DNA of 64,000 nt from Gamarada debralockiae (taxonomy: Eukaryota; Ascomycota; Leotiomycetes; Helotiales; Hyphodiscaceae). Numbering within the stretch: the first letter of the stretch is position 1; every line of letters starts with the position of its first letter. Shown in pieces: positions 1 through 11,645 of this stretch. Below the pieces are notes generated by a model, which made no database searches, was not told the DNA's origin, and saw only the letters and a program-made list of their open reading frames with translations. The DNA is taken from the NCBI GenBank assembly GCA_002803225.1, contig NXFV01002016.1, positions 27,806 through 91,805 on the forward strand. The letters run 5' to 3'. Both the position numbers and the translations under genes were made by a program.

Positions 1-2577
1 AGATCCTACTGCACTTGATGTCGAGTCTTTGACTTCAGTATATGACATTGAGCCGGCTAAGAAATGGGGTGTCAGTAATCGCTCGCCCAGTTTGAACGAT
101 TCAACTCACCCAGGTTATCGTTGATATTGGCAGCCTTGGCACGTGACTGCAATTGGCCCCAAAGGTCTATGAAGAACTCTGAATCGCTCCACTCCTGTAG
201 GACATTGATGATATAGTCCGCACTCCCATACACCTTGCAAAGGCTCTCTATGCCGCCAATACCTTCCAACTGTAGAAGAGCGGAGAGTCAGTAATCAATC
301 ATTCATTCCATTTGAATGATTCCATTTCCTGGATAACTCACATCTGCTTGCTGTTCTTTGGATATACCATGGAACTTTCGTGCAACAGGATTCGTGATAG
401 TTTGATATGCATCGAGTGATTCGCTCAACCGTCCTTGGTACTGGTCAAGGATTTCTGCTTGAATTTCGATCAAAAACCGCATCTTATGGGAAAATTTGCG
501 TATTTTGTTGTATGACTTGGTCACGTTGTCGATTAGGTCTGCAACTCGAATGGCGCCATAAGAAGGCCTTGTTTTGCCCGGCAGCGTACTATCGTAGTCG
601 ATGAGACCGGTATCTGGCGATTTTATGATCCCTCTGTATCCTGAATTCGGGAGTCAGTAATCGTCCAACAGAAGACAACGACTGAAAAGGAGCGGATATC
701 ATGACTTCTAGTAATTGTTCAACAGAAAGAACAATTGAAAAAAGCGGATATCATAGCTTCTAGCAATCGCTCAAAAGAGGACAACAATTGAAAATAGTGG
801 ATTTCATGACTTCCATAATCGCTCAAAAGAGGTGGAAGATTGGGAATGTGGGTCCGGGAACACATACTCTGGAGAGCGAAATCCTTCTCCCCATCTATCC
901 ATTTGTCGAACCACGTATCTAGGACGTCCCAGGTCAGACCCTTCCAGCCCAGATCGAGGTTTCCTCCGTCGTAGTCGAAGGCGTCTCTAATTGTTTCATC
1001 AAAGTTGAGCAATTGCTTGATGAATTTGCTCAGCAATCTCGGATCGTTGGATATCCCAACAAGCACGGTATCTACCTTCTCTCTCAGGACAGGAAGCAGG
1101 GCAGTAATAAATCCGGATACAGGATCAACGTAGAGGGTGTTTCCAGCTAATATATTGCCCCTAAAATGGGCTGCCAGTAGTGGCGATACGTTGTCTCTTA
1201 GAAAAGGCTCCCACTTCGAGATAATTCCGACGAAATGCTCGAAGAAGTAGTCCCCGAGCTGGAAACTGTTAGTTAAATTCCTCGAATTGGTTGAAGGATT
1301 GGAACTAGGCTATGAACAAAGCGAATAGAGGGTGAGAAAAGAGTGATTTCAAGTCGCTCAATGAGATTGAAGGATCCATCCTATGGATTTTGGCGGGATA
1401 ACTTACACGTTGTGGAGAGTTTGTGGGCTTGTCGCTGAAGAAGTGGTACTTGAATGCCTGAACAAAGGGTTTGGCTAGCACGGCCATGGGGAGAAGTATC
1501 AGTGGGGCTCGTGCAGCCATGATCTCAGGACCCTGCAGGTCTAGAAGTCTGTCAAATAAATCGGCCCACTCTCGTGTCGGCTCTTGAGCCTCCTCCGGCC
1601 AGCTGGTCTTTTGGAGTACTGCCTCAAATTCGTCCGACATTATCTTCTTCATCTGTAGCCAGAGCGATGTAGACGTATCCTCTACATACTTGACTAAATG
1701 GACAGCCGCTCCCTCTGCAGGTTCCTGGAGCTGACGTAGTGTAATGGCGAGTTCCTTCAGGCGTGTATATGGTTTCAAAGCCTCCTTAGGTTCCGCGGGT
1801 AGGTGTTTTCGAGCCTCTACCGTCAATTCCTCAACCTCTTTGAGCAATCCAACGTATAGCGTAGCCAATTCGACCCGACGTAGTTTCTCCATAGGACCTT
1901 TCAGACGTTCTGTAGCTTCTTCAGGACTATCCGACGAGGTGATTATCATGAGGCGATTTTGGATACCCGTATGCTGGTTTTCGAATCGTTCAGTTTGTTC
2001 AAGCAATTGGGCCGCATGGTCTGCGGACGCCTTCTTTGTAGCCTCGAGCTTTGCCCGGGCATCTTGTAGCTAGAAAAAGTCAGCCATGCCACAGGAAAGG
2101 AGCCGTTCAATTGCTTTGAGCGATTGAAGAAGTGAGCCGGATAGGGCAGCTGACAATCGTTCAAGGTATTTGAGCGATTCAAAAGATACGGACGTCCTGC
2201 ATATCCCAATCATTCAAAAGGAGTGAGCGATTGAAGACGTGGGCGAACTGGACTTCCTCGTCGCTCCACAGCTGGCATTCGTTCAACAGATTTCGGGGAT
2301 TGAAGAGATGATGTGCCCATCCTCGACACCCTCCGTATCCGGCATCCACCCTCAAATAGTTCAAAAAGAGGGAGTGATTTACCTGCTGATCCAACTGCTT
2401 CTTCTGAATATCCACCGTTTCTATAAGGCTTGCAAGGTTGCTCAGGTCCGCCGTCGTTTGAATTCTGTCGTTGAGGTAGTCTTCGAGACGGATATCTCTT
2501 TCCCTAGCTGGAACATCGTTCTTTGGATCTACTAGGACAGCTACAGGGCTGGTGTCGCGGATAGTTGGGGATGCCAT
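1..2577 (-). CDS. RINT1/Tip20-family vesicle tethering protein (partial, C-terminus beyond left edge)
   Basis: Six minus-strand exons join in frame: 2383-2577, 1407-2069, 868-1258, 342-640, 110-269 and 1-56 (continues off the window). The protein starts MASPTIRDTSP, has a long helical N-terminal part, and then the RINT-1/TIP20 core visible as LGDYFFEHFVGI, DNVSPLLAAHF, FDETIRDAF and WFDKWIDGEKDFAL. In yeast and animals this family sits in the Dsl1/NRZ tethering complex on the ER and receives COPI vesicles in Golgi-to-ER retrieval; the animal member also has Rad50/checkpoint links. An in-frame upstream ATG at 2613 exists, but the start at 2577 is preferred because the family N-terminus is short there. 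All five visible introns are GT-AG; introns 3 and 5 are long (227 and 313 bp) and filled with repeats. Family assignment is from remembered similarity; about 590 residues are visible. Confidence 0.85.
641..867 (-). repeat. Intron 3 of RINT1-like gene built of about 53-bp tandem units
   Basis: Read on the minus strand, the intron contains three consecutive units of 52-54 bp, each starting near TTTTGAGCGATT or TGTTGAACAATT and passing through GAAGTCATGAAATCC-like and TTTTCAATTGTT-like blocks. A fourth, partial unit (TGTTGGACGATTACTGAC) supplies the branch point. The unit start therefore resembles the branch-point region itself. Confidence 0.85.
2070..2382 (-). repeat. Intron 5 of RINT1-like gene with repeated inverted motif
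   Basis: This 313-bp intron carries repeated blocks in which CTTCAATCGCTCA and TTGAACGATTG-like sequences face each other over a short spacer, giving several potential hairpins. Clear blocks lie near 2100-2130, 2152-2180, 2208-2236 and 2277-2310. The motif is related to the unit in intron 3 and to sequences in introns 1 and 2. Confidence 0.75.
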
Positions 2578-2907
2578 GGTGGGTGCGGTCTTTGTGTGGA
2601 GTTGAATGTGCAAGTTGGTTTGAACAATTCGGTTTTGGCGAGTCGCGTTGACGCGACTTCCCTAGATCTCCAATGTCGTCACCACTACAATCTGTCAACG
2701 AATTTGAACAATCAGCTTCCACAACAACAAATGAACGAATATCCTCAACGCCCCTACGAATATCTGTGAGCCCAGAAGTATAGAGGCAGATCTGAGCAAA
2801 AGCGTTCACTCAAAAATGTAGATCAAAGTACTCCAGAACCCAGATAAATCCGCAAGACCCAGACTTATGAAATAGGCAGAGCCATCAGCTCCAGTCGTTC
2901 ATTCAAG
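2578..2907. promoter_or_regulatory. Divergent promoter between RINT1-like and DNA ligase I genes
   Basis: The two start codons face away from each other and are only 330 bp apart, so both core promoters and 5' leaders must lie here. No clear TATA box is seen. The interval has two ACAATC/GAACAATT-type words resembling the intron motif next door. Confidence 0.6.
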
Positions 2908-5728
2908 ATGGGAAGTCCTGCGAAGCGGCGAAAGCTCAACGATAGCTCCAAATCCTCCCCAGTGGCATCTCGAAGCCTAGATTTTTTCTTTGGAAAGCAA
3001 AAGCAGAATGTGCCCGCACGGCCTGCGAACGGCGAACGAAATACCGAGAACTCTGTGAAATCGTCGGAATTGACGGACGAAGAGCTTGCGCAGAAGCTAC
3101 AAGCAGAGTGGGATCTGGAAGCCGCTGGAGAGGCAACAGGAGCTCCGTCAGCTGTAAGCGGTGCTGGAGACAAGTCCGCCGAGAACGACACAGCTGATGG
3201 GAAGGCTACCAAGGACACAAGTGCGAACGGAGTTGGCGGCGATGACCTTGGGGAAGCTTCATCCGATGTGGAGACCGATCCACGCCCAGCTCAGACGAAA
3301 GGGAAGAATACCCTCTCTTTGCAGTCAACAGGCTTGGAAGAAGATACCATAACATCAAGTATACCGTTCGACGAAAGCCCGTTAACATTCGAACCGTCAA
3401 AATATGTGTCGGAGTTACAGAGTCATTGGGCTGCAGAGGGCGGGAATGCTTCTTATGCTCTTCTTACCAGGTGCTTCGTTCTCGTAAATGGTACGCAGAG
3501 TCGAATCAAGATAGTCGATACCCTTGTGAATCTTCTGAGAGTCATAATTGAGGGAGATCCCAGTAGTTTGCTACCGACTGTACGTACGAAATATTACTGT
3601 TTTGAATCTATAGCACGTTCTCCAAAGTTTTCCAGGTGCATGTTATATGTTTTGCTTCTATTACCGTCATTTTATTCCTCAATAGCCATGTCCAAAAGCT
3701 AACAATCTTCTCAGGTATGGCTCGCAACCAACTCAATATCTCCACCATACATATCCTTGGAGCTTGGCCTCGGAGGATCCGCAATCTCAAAAGCCCTGAA
3801 GCAAGTTTGCGGTCTAGACGGCAAAGCTCTCAAAGCTCTCTACGACAAGGTTGGAGACGCAGGTGACGTGGCTTTCGAAGCCAAGAAGAAGCAGAGCTTC
3901 ACACTCCGGAAACCGAAGCCGCTCACGGTCAAAAGTGTATATCAAGCACTTGTAAAGATAGCCAGCACCCAAGGGACTGGAAGTGGCGAGATCAAGCAGA
4001 GTGTGGTAAATAGGCTGCTGCAAGACGCGAGAGGAGCGGAAGAGAGTCGATATATTGTCAGGACTCTTTGTCAGCATGTAAGTACTGTCCCAGCCTTGAA
4101 AAGGACATGGCTGATCTGAAAAGCTACGCATCGGTGCTGTCAAAACCACAATGTTGATAGCTCTATCACGGGCCTTCCAACTATCCCGTCCTCGCGATGT
4201 AGATTTCCCTCTCAAATCACCTAAAGAGCTAGCAAAGCTCAAGAAAGAAGCCTTAGCAGAAATCTGGTCCAAAGGCGAGGAGATAGTCAAGGCGTGTTTT
4301 GCCAAGCGGCCGAATTACAATGACCTAATCCCTGTTCTCCTCGAAATCGGAGTCTGCGATGAGCTTCTCATTCGATGTGGACTAGCGCTACATATTCCAC
4401 TCCGTCCCATGTTGGGAAGTATTACGAGAGACTTGTCCGAGATGCTTACGAAGCTTCAGGGTCGAAATTTCAGCTGCGAATACAAGTATGATGGCCAACG
4501 AGCGCAGGTCCATTGCGATGACCGAGGCAAAGTCTCGATTTTCTCTCGACATCTCGAACTCATGACTAACAAGTATCCCGATCTCGTGGCCTTGATGCCT
4601 CAAATCCGTGGCGATGGAGTCAGCAGCTTCATAATGGAAGGCGAAGTCGTAGCCGTTGATCAAGAAACCGGAGAGCTCAGAACCTTCCAAACACTAGCCA
4701 ATCGAGCTCGAAAAGATGTCGCTATCGGCAGTGTCAAAGTCTCTGTCTGCTTATTCGCCTTCGATCTCATGTTCCTCAATGGGGAGCCGCTACTGGACCG
4801 GCCATTTCGAGAACGGCGAGAGCTCCTCAGAAGCCTGTTCACAGAAGTACCAAACCAATTTACATGGGTCAAAAGCATCGACGCAACATCGCAGGACTCC
4901 GAAACAGTGCTTGAGTTTTTTAAGAGCGCCACGGACATGAAATGCGAAGGCATCATGGTTAAAATCCTCGACAACCTTCCAAACCTCAATCTCAAGGTCG
5001 AGGACGTAATTGCAGACTCTTCTACCAGCGAACCCACCACTGCTGAACTCACTCCAAAGTCTTCTAGCAAATGCAAAAAGAAAGTCGCAGTAGAGAAAGA
5101 GCTTGAAAAGAAGAATACACGCCGCAAAGCCCTCCTCTCCACCTACGAACCTGACAAACGGCTCGACTCCTGGCTCAAAGTAAAGAAAGACTACAGCACA
5201 ACCTTCGACACATTAGACTTAATTCCCATCGCAGGATGGCATGGACAGGGCCGCAAAGCAGCATTCTGGTCTCCCATCCTCCTCGCCGTGCGGAACCCCG
5301 ACACTGGTTCCCTCGAAGCAGTATGTAAATGCATATCCGGTTTCACAGACGTTTTTTATAAAGAAAACAAAGCTTTCTACGATAAGGAGAAGGGGACGAA
5401 TGTTCTTGGGAAGAAACCAGGATATGTTGAGTATGAAGGCGGATATCCAGATGTTTGGTTTGAGCCCCAGGAGGTTTGGGAGATGGCTTTTGCAGATATT
5501 ACGCTGAGTCCGGTGTACACTGCTGCGATCGGACTGGTGAGTGAGGAGAGGGGATTGAGTTTGAGATTCCCGAGGTTTTTGAAGAAGAGGACGGACAAGA
5601 GTATTGAGGACGCGAGTACGAGTGAGTTTTTGGCGGAGCTGTGGAGGAAGCAGAGGGCGAAGGCGCCAGCTGTGAATGAGGGACACGATGTCGAAGGGAA
5701 AGATGACGAGGGTGAGGATGATGATTAG
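2908..5728 (+). CDS. DNA ligase I (ATP-dependent replicative ligase)
   Basis: Three exons, 2908-3579, 3715-4077 and 4124-5728, give 879 residues, near the usual length for this family. The second intron is only 46 bp. Residues 6-9 (KRRK) suggest nuclear import, and SLDFFF at 23-28 is a degenerate PCNA-interacting (PIP) box. The DNA-binding domain includes LELGLGGSAISKAL and LRIGAVKTTMLIALSRAF. The nucleotidyltransferase motif I is EYKYDGQRAQVH with catalytic lysine about residue 466, followed by IMEGEVVA (motif III), FDLMFLNGEPL and EGIMVK (motif IV); the OB-fold motif V/VI region contains SWLKVKKDY and SLRFPRFLKKR. It seals Okazaki fragments and repair nicks in the nucleus, the role of yeast Cdc9. 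An acidic tail (EGKDDEGEDDD) ends the protein. Intact. Confidence 0.95.
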
Positions 5729-6147
5729 AGAGTGCTACTGCTGTAGACAGAGAACAAGAGCAAGCACGTCCTGAGTTGAGTCTCGACTGCTTGATCTTTC
5801 TTCCGGCTTCCATCGTTTACTCTTCTTCCGCAATTGGAGGAGGAATTGACCGAAGAGTCTCTTTGAACCCCTGAATGTCCAGAAAGGATTGAACGATCAG
5901 CGAAGGTTTCTCATTTTATCGCTATTGAATTGTCAGGGTCTTGCAACTGTACCATACACACCAGCTCTTGGACACTATCTACTTAAGTTACCCAACTATA
6001 ACCTTTGCCCCCATCTTCTACCCTCAACAACAAACGCAAACCTCTGCGAAGTTCTTTACCTCCTACTAGGCCTGCAAGAAAGTAAAATATATCCTGTTGT
6101 GCATCGCTCATCAATCTTGAACTGTCCTTTGTCTTCTGGATCATTTC
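5729..6147. other. 3' flank of ligase gene, no gene seen
   Basis: Contains the ligase 3' UTR and about 350 bp in which open frames are short and unlike protein. Confidence 0.5.
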
Positions 6148-6601
6148 ACGAACACAACTTTGAAGTCATCTCCGCCTCCACCGTCAACTTACGAGCAAGG
6201 CGAGAATATCGCCGCGATCAAGACATTGGTCAAGTCTTGAATCCTACCCACAAATACGCTCATGCTTCCCGCACCTCAGTCGCCCCAAAGCCGGAGCACA
6301 ACATCGCGCTTTATGTTTCCATTTAGCTCTTTATGTTCCCCTTTAGTTCACCGTCACCTTCCAAGACCTCCCAATCTCCCCCAACCCAGTCACCTCTCCA
6401 AACATTCCCCAAAATCCAAACCCGGAGACGCTCCCTATTGGCAAAAAACCCTTCAACTATCTTGTCACAAAGAACCGGCGAAACGAGCCTCTTCTAAATG
6501 ATCGCGACAGAATAGCCTTACGACAGTCAACCTTCGATTCGGCTACGACTGTCAGAGCTCTCTATGGCTTTGTCAAGAGGTTTGCATTGGGGTGGCCTTA
6601 A
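6148..6601 (+). pseudogene. Decayed, unrecognised small gene
   Basis: Two protein-like stretches lie in different frames. At 6148-6240 the frame reads PPPPSTYEQGENIAAIKTL and hits a TGA; the same frame reopens to about 6330 (SRFMFPF). At 6347-6601 a second frame reads TVTFQDLPISPNPVTSPN onward through LNDRDRIALRQSTFDSATTV to KRFALGWP and a TAA. Between them is a 20-bp near-tandem duplication (around 6308-6346, TTTATGTT..TTTAG twice) that offers weak splice acceptors. The composition (conserved-looking, charged, no low complexity in the last 45 residues) suggests real ancestry. I do not recognise the family. It could also be a live gene with an unrecognised intron arrangement. Confidence 0.45.
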
Positions 6602-7095
6602 CAGACAGTCCCTTCACTAGACGAGACGAAACCATTCCCTGATTCCCTATATATACTCAGCTCCTCCGGCCCTCCAACGAAAGCATCAAACAACAAGCAG
6701 AGGAATTCTCGGTGGTGTGGTTGGTTGTGGTTGTCCTGGCTTGCGTCCGTATTACCAACCTGCTTTATTATGTGCTGTTTGCTTCACAGAAGATGATTTT
6801 TTCAACTGTAGGGAACTTACAACATCATTTGTAGTTGGATGCCCCGAAAGAAGGAAGGGCCCCGACAACGAGGTAAGACACGACTACGAAAGGTCTCCTC
6901 ACACATAGACGTGGCGCTTGCGCCGTTGATAGACTAGCATTTCATCCGATCTTCCCAGCAGCTCAATGTCTCTCAGCTCTTGAAACAGACGAGTTGGTGA
7001 TAAATTCCCTTCATGGTATCATAACTGCAATTCCTCCACACCGTAACTTAACGCCACCAACCCAAATACCGTTTTAAATTCAAACGTGCCTTCCC
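6602..7095. other. Intergenic, nothing identified
   Basis: Convergent 3' flanks; a TATATA stretch at about 6647-6655. No supported gene. Confidence 0.5.
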
Positions 7096-8118
7096 TTACT
7101 TCTTCTCTTCAAAATAAAACTGCCCCAACCCAGCCTCATCAGGACTTCCCAACGGCGGCTTCCTCCCTTCCCCGTCATCAAGCCTATCTCTCAGAATTCT
7201 CTCCGCAGCCTGCACACCATCTCCTGATGCCCTAGTACTGGCGCCAACTCCACCTCGGGCAGCCGTATCCACATACCCACTAGCAGGTTCATCCGCAGCC
7301 AACCCATCAATCATCCTCGCCTCCCGTCTCTGCTCCGCCGTCGCAGTCGTGCTGGCACTCAGCGGTGTCCCAGGCGTTCCCGCACCACCACCTTGCTGCA
7401 AAAGACTTGCCCTTGGCACCAAGTTGCTCCTGCTATACGTCGGTCCAGACACCGTAGATCCTGCACCCTCTCCAAACCCAACAAGAGAAGTATCATCACT
7501 CATGCCATCACCGTCAACATCCTCGTCCACCGCCGAAGCAGAGAAGCGATCAGAGTCGCGGTAATTCGTGTCCATACTCATCTGATCCGCCTCCCTCTCA
7601 TCATCATCCGCATCCGTCTGTCCCTTCGCGCTCCCACTCGCCCACGTCGTCGTCCTACCCCCAATGCTTCCCGTAGCAGATGCCGATCCTACAGTCGACA
7701 TCTTGGTCGTGTACACCGGATTCCCATTCGCGTCGAAATATCCCGGAATTTGCCCTGTGGCAGCACCGCCTGCTGGACCAGCAGCATTGGGATTCGGTGG
7801 GCGGACGGTGGACACTCGTTCGAGGCCGGCGAGACGCGAGATGCGATCTGCGCGCTCGGCTTCGAGGGTGTTGGAGGAGGAAGTGTGGTGGTGGCCGTGG
7901 CCGGTGTTGGGGAAGGCGCTGCCGCGGTGGCCGTCTTTGATTGCGGTTGTGGAGAGGGCGGAGAGGGAGGTTGTTGTTGAATTTGGTGTGCCACTTTGGT
8001 GGTCAGCTTGGTATCTTTGTAGTGAATACGAGGAAAGGGGGAGAGCTCACGGTGCTTCTGTTGGCGTGTCTGGGTTTGAGGGAGGGTCGGGCATGTCAAT
8101 CAGAGTTGGAGTGTCCAT
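7096..8118 (-). CDS. Conserved low-complexity fungal protein, unknown function
   Basis: Two exons, 8051-8118 and 7096-7993, give 321 residues starting MDTPTLIDMPDPPSN. The exon joint (GCACC | TGGCAC) keeps frame. The only ordered-looking parts are a predicted helix NTLEAERADRISRLAGLERV (about residues 61-80), the segment IPGYFDANGNPVYTTKMS and a glycine/serine-rich core with SLVGFGEGAGSTVSGP; the tail is helical and charged, ending GQFYFEEKK. No signal peptide or membrane segment. I do not recognise a named family; the sharp difference between conserved blocks and Ser/Thr/Gly-rich filler suggests an intrinsically disordered regulator. Confidence 0.8.
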
Positions 8119-8849
8119 TGTGATTTATTGTGGTTGGTTGTTTTGTAGTTTGTTGAAGTTCCTTTGGTATGGTTGTGAAGAGGTCGTGAGGAAGATGTAT
8201 CGTGGTGGGGCTGTTTTGTAGTTCTTTGGCAGGCTGTAAGGTTTCAAATATCGTTCAGGTACAACAACGTCTTCGAGATACGACTTTGCGGATCGCTTTT
8301 CGATTCCCTTGGGCACAATAACGATTTCGAGGTACTGGACTTCTGGTATTTAAATGTTGTAACTCGGATTGCTCTTTGTTGGCTTTTGATGCTCTTGATG
8401 CATGCTCTGCCTCTCAGGGACAACTTAGGAGCCGTCTAAAATGACGTAGGCCCGGCTCTTTAGCGGTCCCCACATTCTCGAGATCTGCCCCTTGGGCAAG
8501 AGGACACGGAGAATGAAGGATATCTCGGTCAATAGGTCTGAAAAGTATTCATTCAGTAGACAAAGCTTGAATTGATTTGCAAGCAATGCAGTGCAGTTGC
8601 AATGAAAACTCTATAATTATACACATACATTTTTGCCAGTGAATGCACCTGAAGTGCTACTGGGCGGATTGTCTATGTGGTGCAAAGTAGCACGGCCATA
8701 AACTCCATGCTCTGTCCTATTGATCAATTGAAACGCCAGTGTCATAAAGCCACCGTTTCGGGAATACCAACACACAATACACGCCACAGTCGATACGCCA
8801 TTGCAGAATGTCCATTTTCCAAGCCAATTATCATCTTACTCTCTCAAAA
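8119..8849. other. Intergenic with a short imperfect direct repeat
   Basis: Two 30-bp similar blocks (GGTACAACAACGTCTTCGAG at about 8257 and GGCACAATAACGATTTCGAG at about 8311) lie 54 bp apart just upstream of the minus-strand gene at 7096-8118. No gene is supported. Confidence 0.5.
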
Positions 8850-11645
8850 TCATAGCCCAGCGGTAACAGCATTGCCATTAACTTGCGACTTAGATGGAGA
8901 TCCCATCGCTCCTGCCTGTGCAGCATTTCTCGCCATCTGCTGCAGGCCTTGTTGCTGCGCTAGTTGTGCTCGTTGACGTTCCATCATGCTTGACTGTTGC
9001 TCTGTCGTCATGAATGTGCTATAGTTGGTGGGGCCTAGTTGCTGTTGTTGTGGTGGATGCTGCGGTTGATGAGATGGGGCAGATCCTCCATTCATCATTT
9101 GTGGTGCCACCGGATTTTGCAGATATGGTCTGCGTTCCTGTGTCATGGAAGCGGTGGGTGTTGCATATGCAGGTCGAGGCTGTGCCTGGTTATACGCGGG
9201 TTGGGGACTGTGCATAGGCTTCTGCGGTGAAACTTGACGCGCTGCATTGACACCATTGCCATATCGGTAATCCATCCCGTTCTGAGCGGGGGCTTGCTGG
9301 GGATACGAAGGCTGCTGACCTGCATAACGTGGATTCATAGCAGCCGGGGGAGCAGATTGTGGTGCCACTTGATAAGGTTGCCCAGCAGGGCGGTTGTAGT
9401 TCGGGTGAGGGGCTTGCTGGTATTGTGGCTGTGGAGTGTAGGGTTGTTGTGGTCTAGGAGCTGCTTGTTGGTAATTCGGGGTGCCGTAAGAATTCGGACG
9501 ATAAGGCGCGCCAGCAGTAGGTCGCTGAGATGGGTAAGGGACTTGAGCTGTCGCAGGAGGTCGTTGCAAATTATTTTGCGGTGGCCGAATAGGTGTCTGT
9601 GCCTGAGTATAGTACTGATGTTGAGGTGGAGCTGCGGGTCGTGGAGCTGCATACTGGTTGCCATATAAGGCAGAGGAGCTGGCGCGATGTTGTGGCGGTT
9701 GAACTGGACGTGAAGCAGAAGCTCCATTGAAAGCCAGTGCTTTAGCTCGAGCCGACGCCTCGTCTTCTTCCATGACTCCTTTGTGGTCATCCATACGAAT
9801 CTCCATCTTAGTGCTGATAGCGAGTTCGGCAAGCTGATCGGAGTCTAGTTTAGCGACAGCGTAAGGTGGCAGACTTGCAATCATCAACGTTAATTGAGAT
9901 TTGAGAATTTCGTATATGGATATCTCGGGTTCGCTTGGCTTTGAGGGCGTGCCGAGAGATGTTGTGTCCGAGGTACTCAGAAGGCCACCTGCACGGCCTG
10001 ACGAATTTAGGTTCAAATGGCGGTTTCGCTGATGAGAATTCAATGTCCGCAAAAGATCCGAGATTTCTTCAAGGACTTCATCGACATCTTTCTCGTCAGC
10101 GGCTTTCTCCACGACTCTATCCAAATTCGGATCGATAGCTCCCTCGTAGATCTCTATAGCTTCCCTGAACTTCTCCTCTTCATCAACATCGTCAGCCATA
10201 GGTGGATCCGTACTGTCGACGTCGGGAACCACGACATCTTCCAATTTGTTTGAATTTTGCACAAGGCGCTCAAAACTCTTCTCTCCAATGTGCTGCCACC
10301 AGATCCGGTCCATCATCCCTCCAGGCACAATTGCCGCTGCGTCATCCTTGGTAGGGGCGAAGCCAGAGTATGCACTTCGAAATAGAGCGTCCAACTTAGC
10401 AGCTTCTGATTCCGTCGAGTCGGCATCCAATTGAGGAGCTCTGCTTCCACCAAGACTCAAGGCCCTGTCTCGTTGCTTTCTCTTGGTGCCTGGCAATGGA
10501 GAAGCATTGCTGTAGTCGAGCCACTGGCCAGTCGATATGGACTGTTTGAAGTAGCTCCCACTTCTTGGATGGGGATCTGCTGCAGCCGGTTGATACCAAC
10601 CCACGGTAAGTGATCGGGTAGTTGCGATCTTGGAAGGCTTCGGTGGTTGAAGTTGAGGGACAGTAGGTGGAGTCGGAAACAATTCGCCTAGTGTTGGCAC
10701 ACGCTTTCTGTCGTCGGTCAAGCCCGTAGATTGAATAGGCATAATCTGAGTGGTTGTGATACCATTAGGAAGCCCGGCTTCTCGAAGCGTTTGCACAATG
10801 TCCTTCGTCTCTCCATTTACTTTTGTAGGCAGCTGGAGACTGGAAAAGAGTTGCTTCGGCTGGGGTGCGTTTCCATAGAGTGTGAGGACAAGTTTGTTTT
10901 CGCCTGAGCTCGCATTGACATTTGCGAAAGTATTCGATCCGTCACCTCCGTTTGCCATATGGCCCGCCGTATTCGTTCCAGCTGATTCACCTGACATCGT
11001 CTTTTCCCCCTTGACTTTCTTCTCCCGTTGAACCAGCTCATGTGCCCTCTTCTTGAAAGCTGTAATCTTCAAAGACGTTTCTGTCTGCGACGGTGAAGGT
11101 GGGGCAAACTGGTTTGCGCCCTTTGGCAATTGCAGCTTTTCTGTGATATCAGACACGGCCAAGTCGATGTCTTCAAGGACTTCTTCAACAGTATAGTATG
11201 AATTCGATGACTGTCGCGTCAGGATGGTAGTAGGTTCAGGGCTGCCTTCGGCTTTGTGTCTCTTTGCTTGAGGTTCATCAGATGAAGAGCGTTCGGGGAG
11301 GGATCGTTTTAGGATTGAGGGAGTGGTATCGTGGCTAGATTCGACATCAGCAATTGTTGGTATTATGCGCGGTGAAGTGGTGAGATGATAAGGTGAAAAG
11401 TGTGACGTAACACCCAAAATCACTTACGTTTTGAGGACATCAATCAAATCTCTAATCAGAGCTTGGGAGTCTTCCGATGTTGGTGGTGGTGCTGATGCAG
11501 CAGCACTATTTGAGTCGCTGATGCCATTTATGTGGTTCTGAGCCTCAATACTGTCGTCGCGTTTTCGCTTTGCCGAGAGTGTGATGGAGGAATTCGCAGA
11601 GTCTGAGTGCGACGGAGGACTCAGAACCCCGTTGACGGAAGCCAT
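8850..11645 (-). CDS. Large nuclear-type fungal protein with Gln/Pro-rich tail, unknown function
   Basis: Exons 11428-11645 and 8850-11334 join in frame to 900 residues beginning MASVNGVLSPPSHSDSANSS. The start at 11645 is preferred to the upstream one at 11789 because the extra segment lacks conservation-like character. Features: basic KRKRDD and AKRHK (nuclear import), a helical block VEEVLEDIDLAVSDITEKL (about 130-150), a central conserved block with RIWWQHIGEKSFERLVQN, an acidic helix VLEEISDLLRTLNSHQRNRH and a segment ISIYEILKSQLTLMIASLPP (about 570-590), then about 270 residues rich in Gln, Pro, Ala and Tyr. This organisation is seen in chromatin or transcription co-factors of filamentous fungi. 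I cannot name the family; chromatin-remodelling or mediator-type subunits are alternatives. Confidence 0.8.

Noticed and set aside
1..2577. Repeats in the RINT1 introns as a CRISPR array or satellite
   Set aside because: Units are imperfect, have no regular unique spacers and fall exactly between GT and AG splice sites in a eukaryotic gene.
5889..6326. 145-codon plus-strand frame after DNA ligase
   Set aside because: Only part overlaps protein-like text, and that text is in another frame; the frame itself has no recognisable composition.
7393..8221. Plus-strand frames of 185-195 codons rich in Arg
   Set aside because: Antisense of the Ser/Gly/Thr-rich conserved gene at 7096-8118.
9234..9832. 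Plus and minus alternative frames over the Gln/Pro-rich tail
   Set aside because: Shadows caused by biased codons (CAG/CAA/CCN) of the real frame at 8850-11645.
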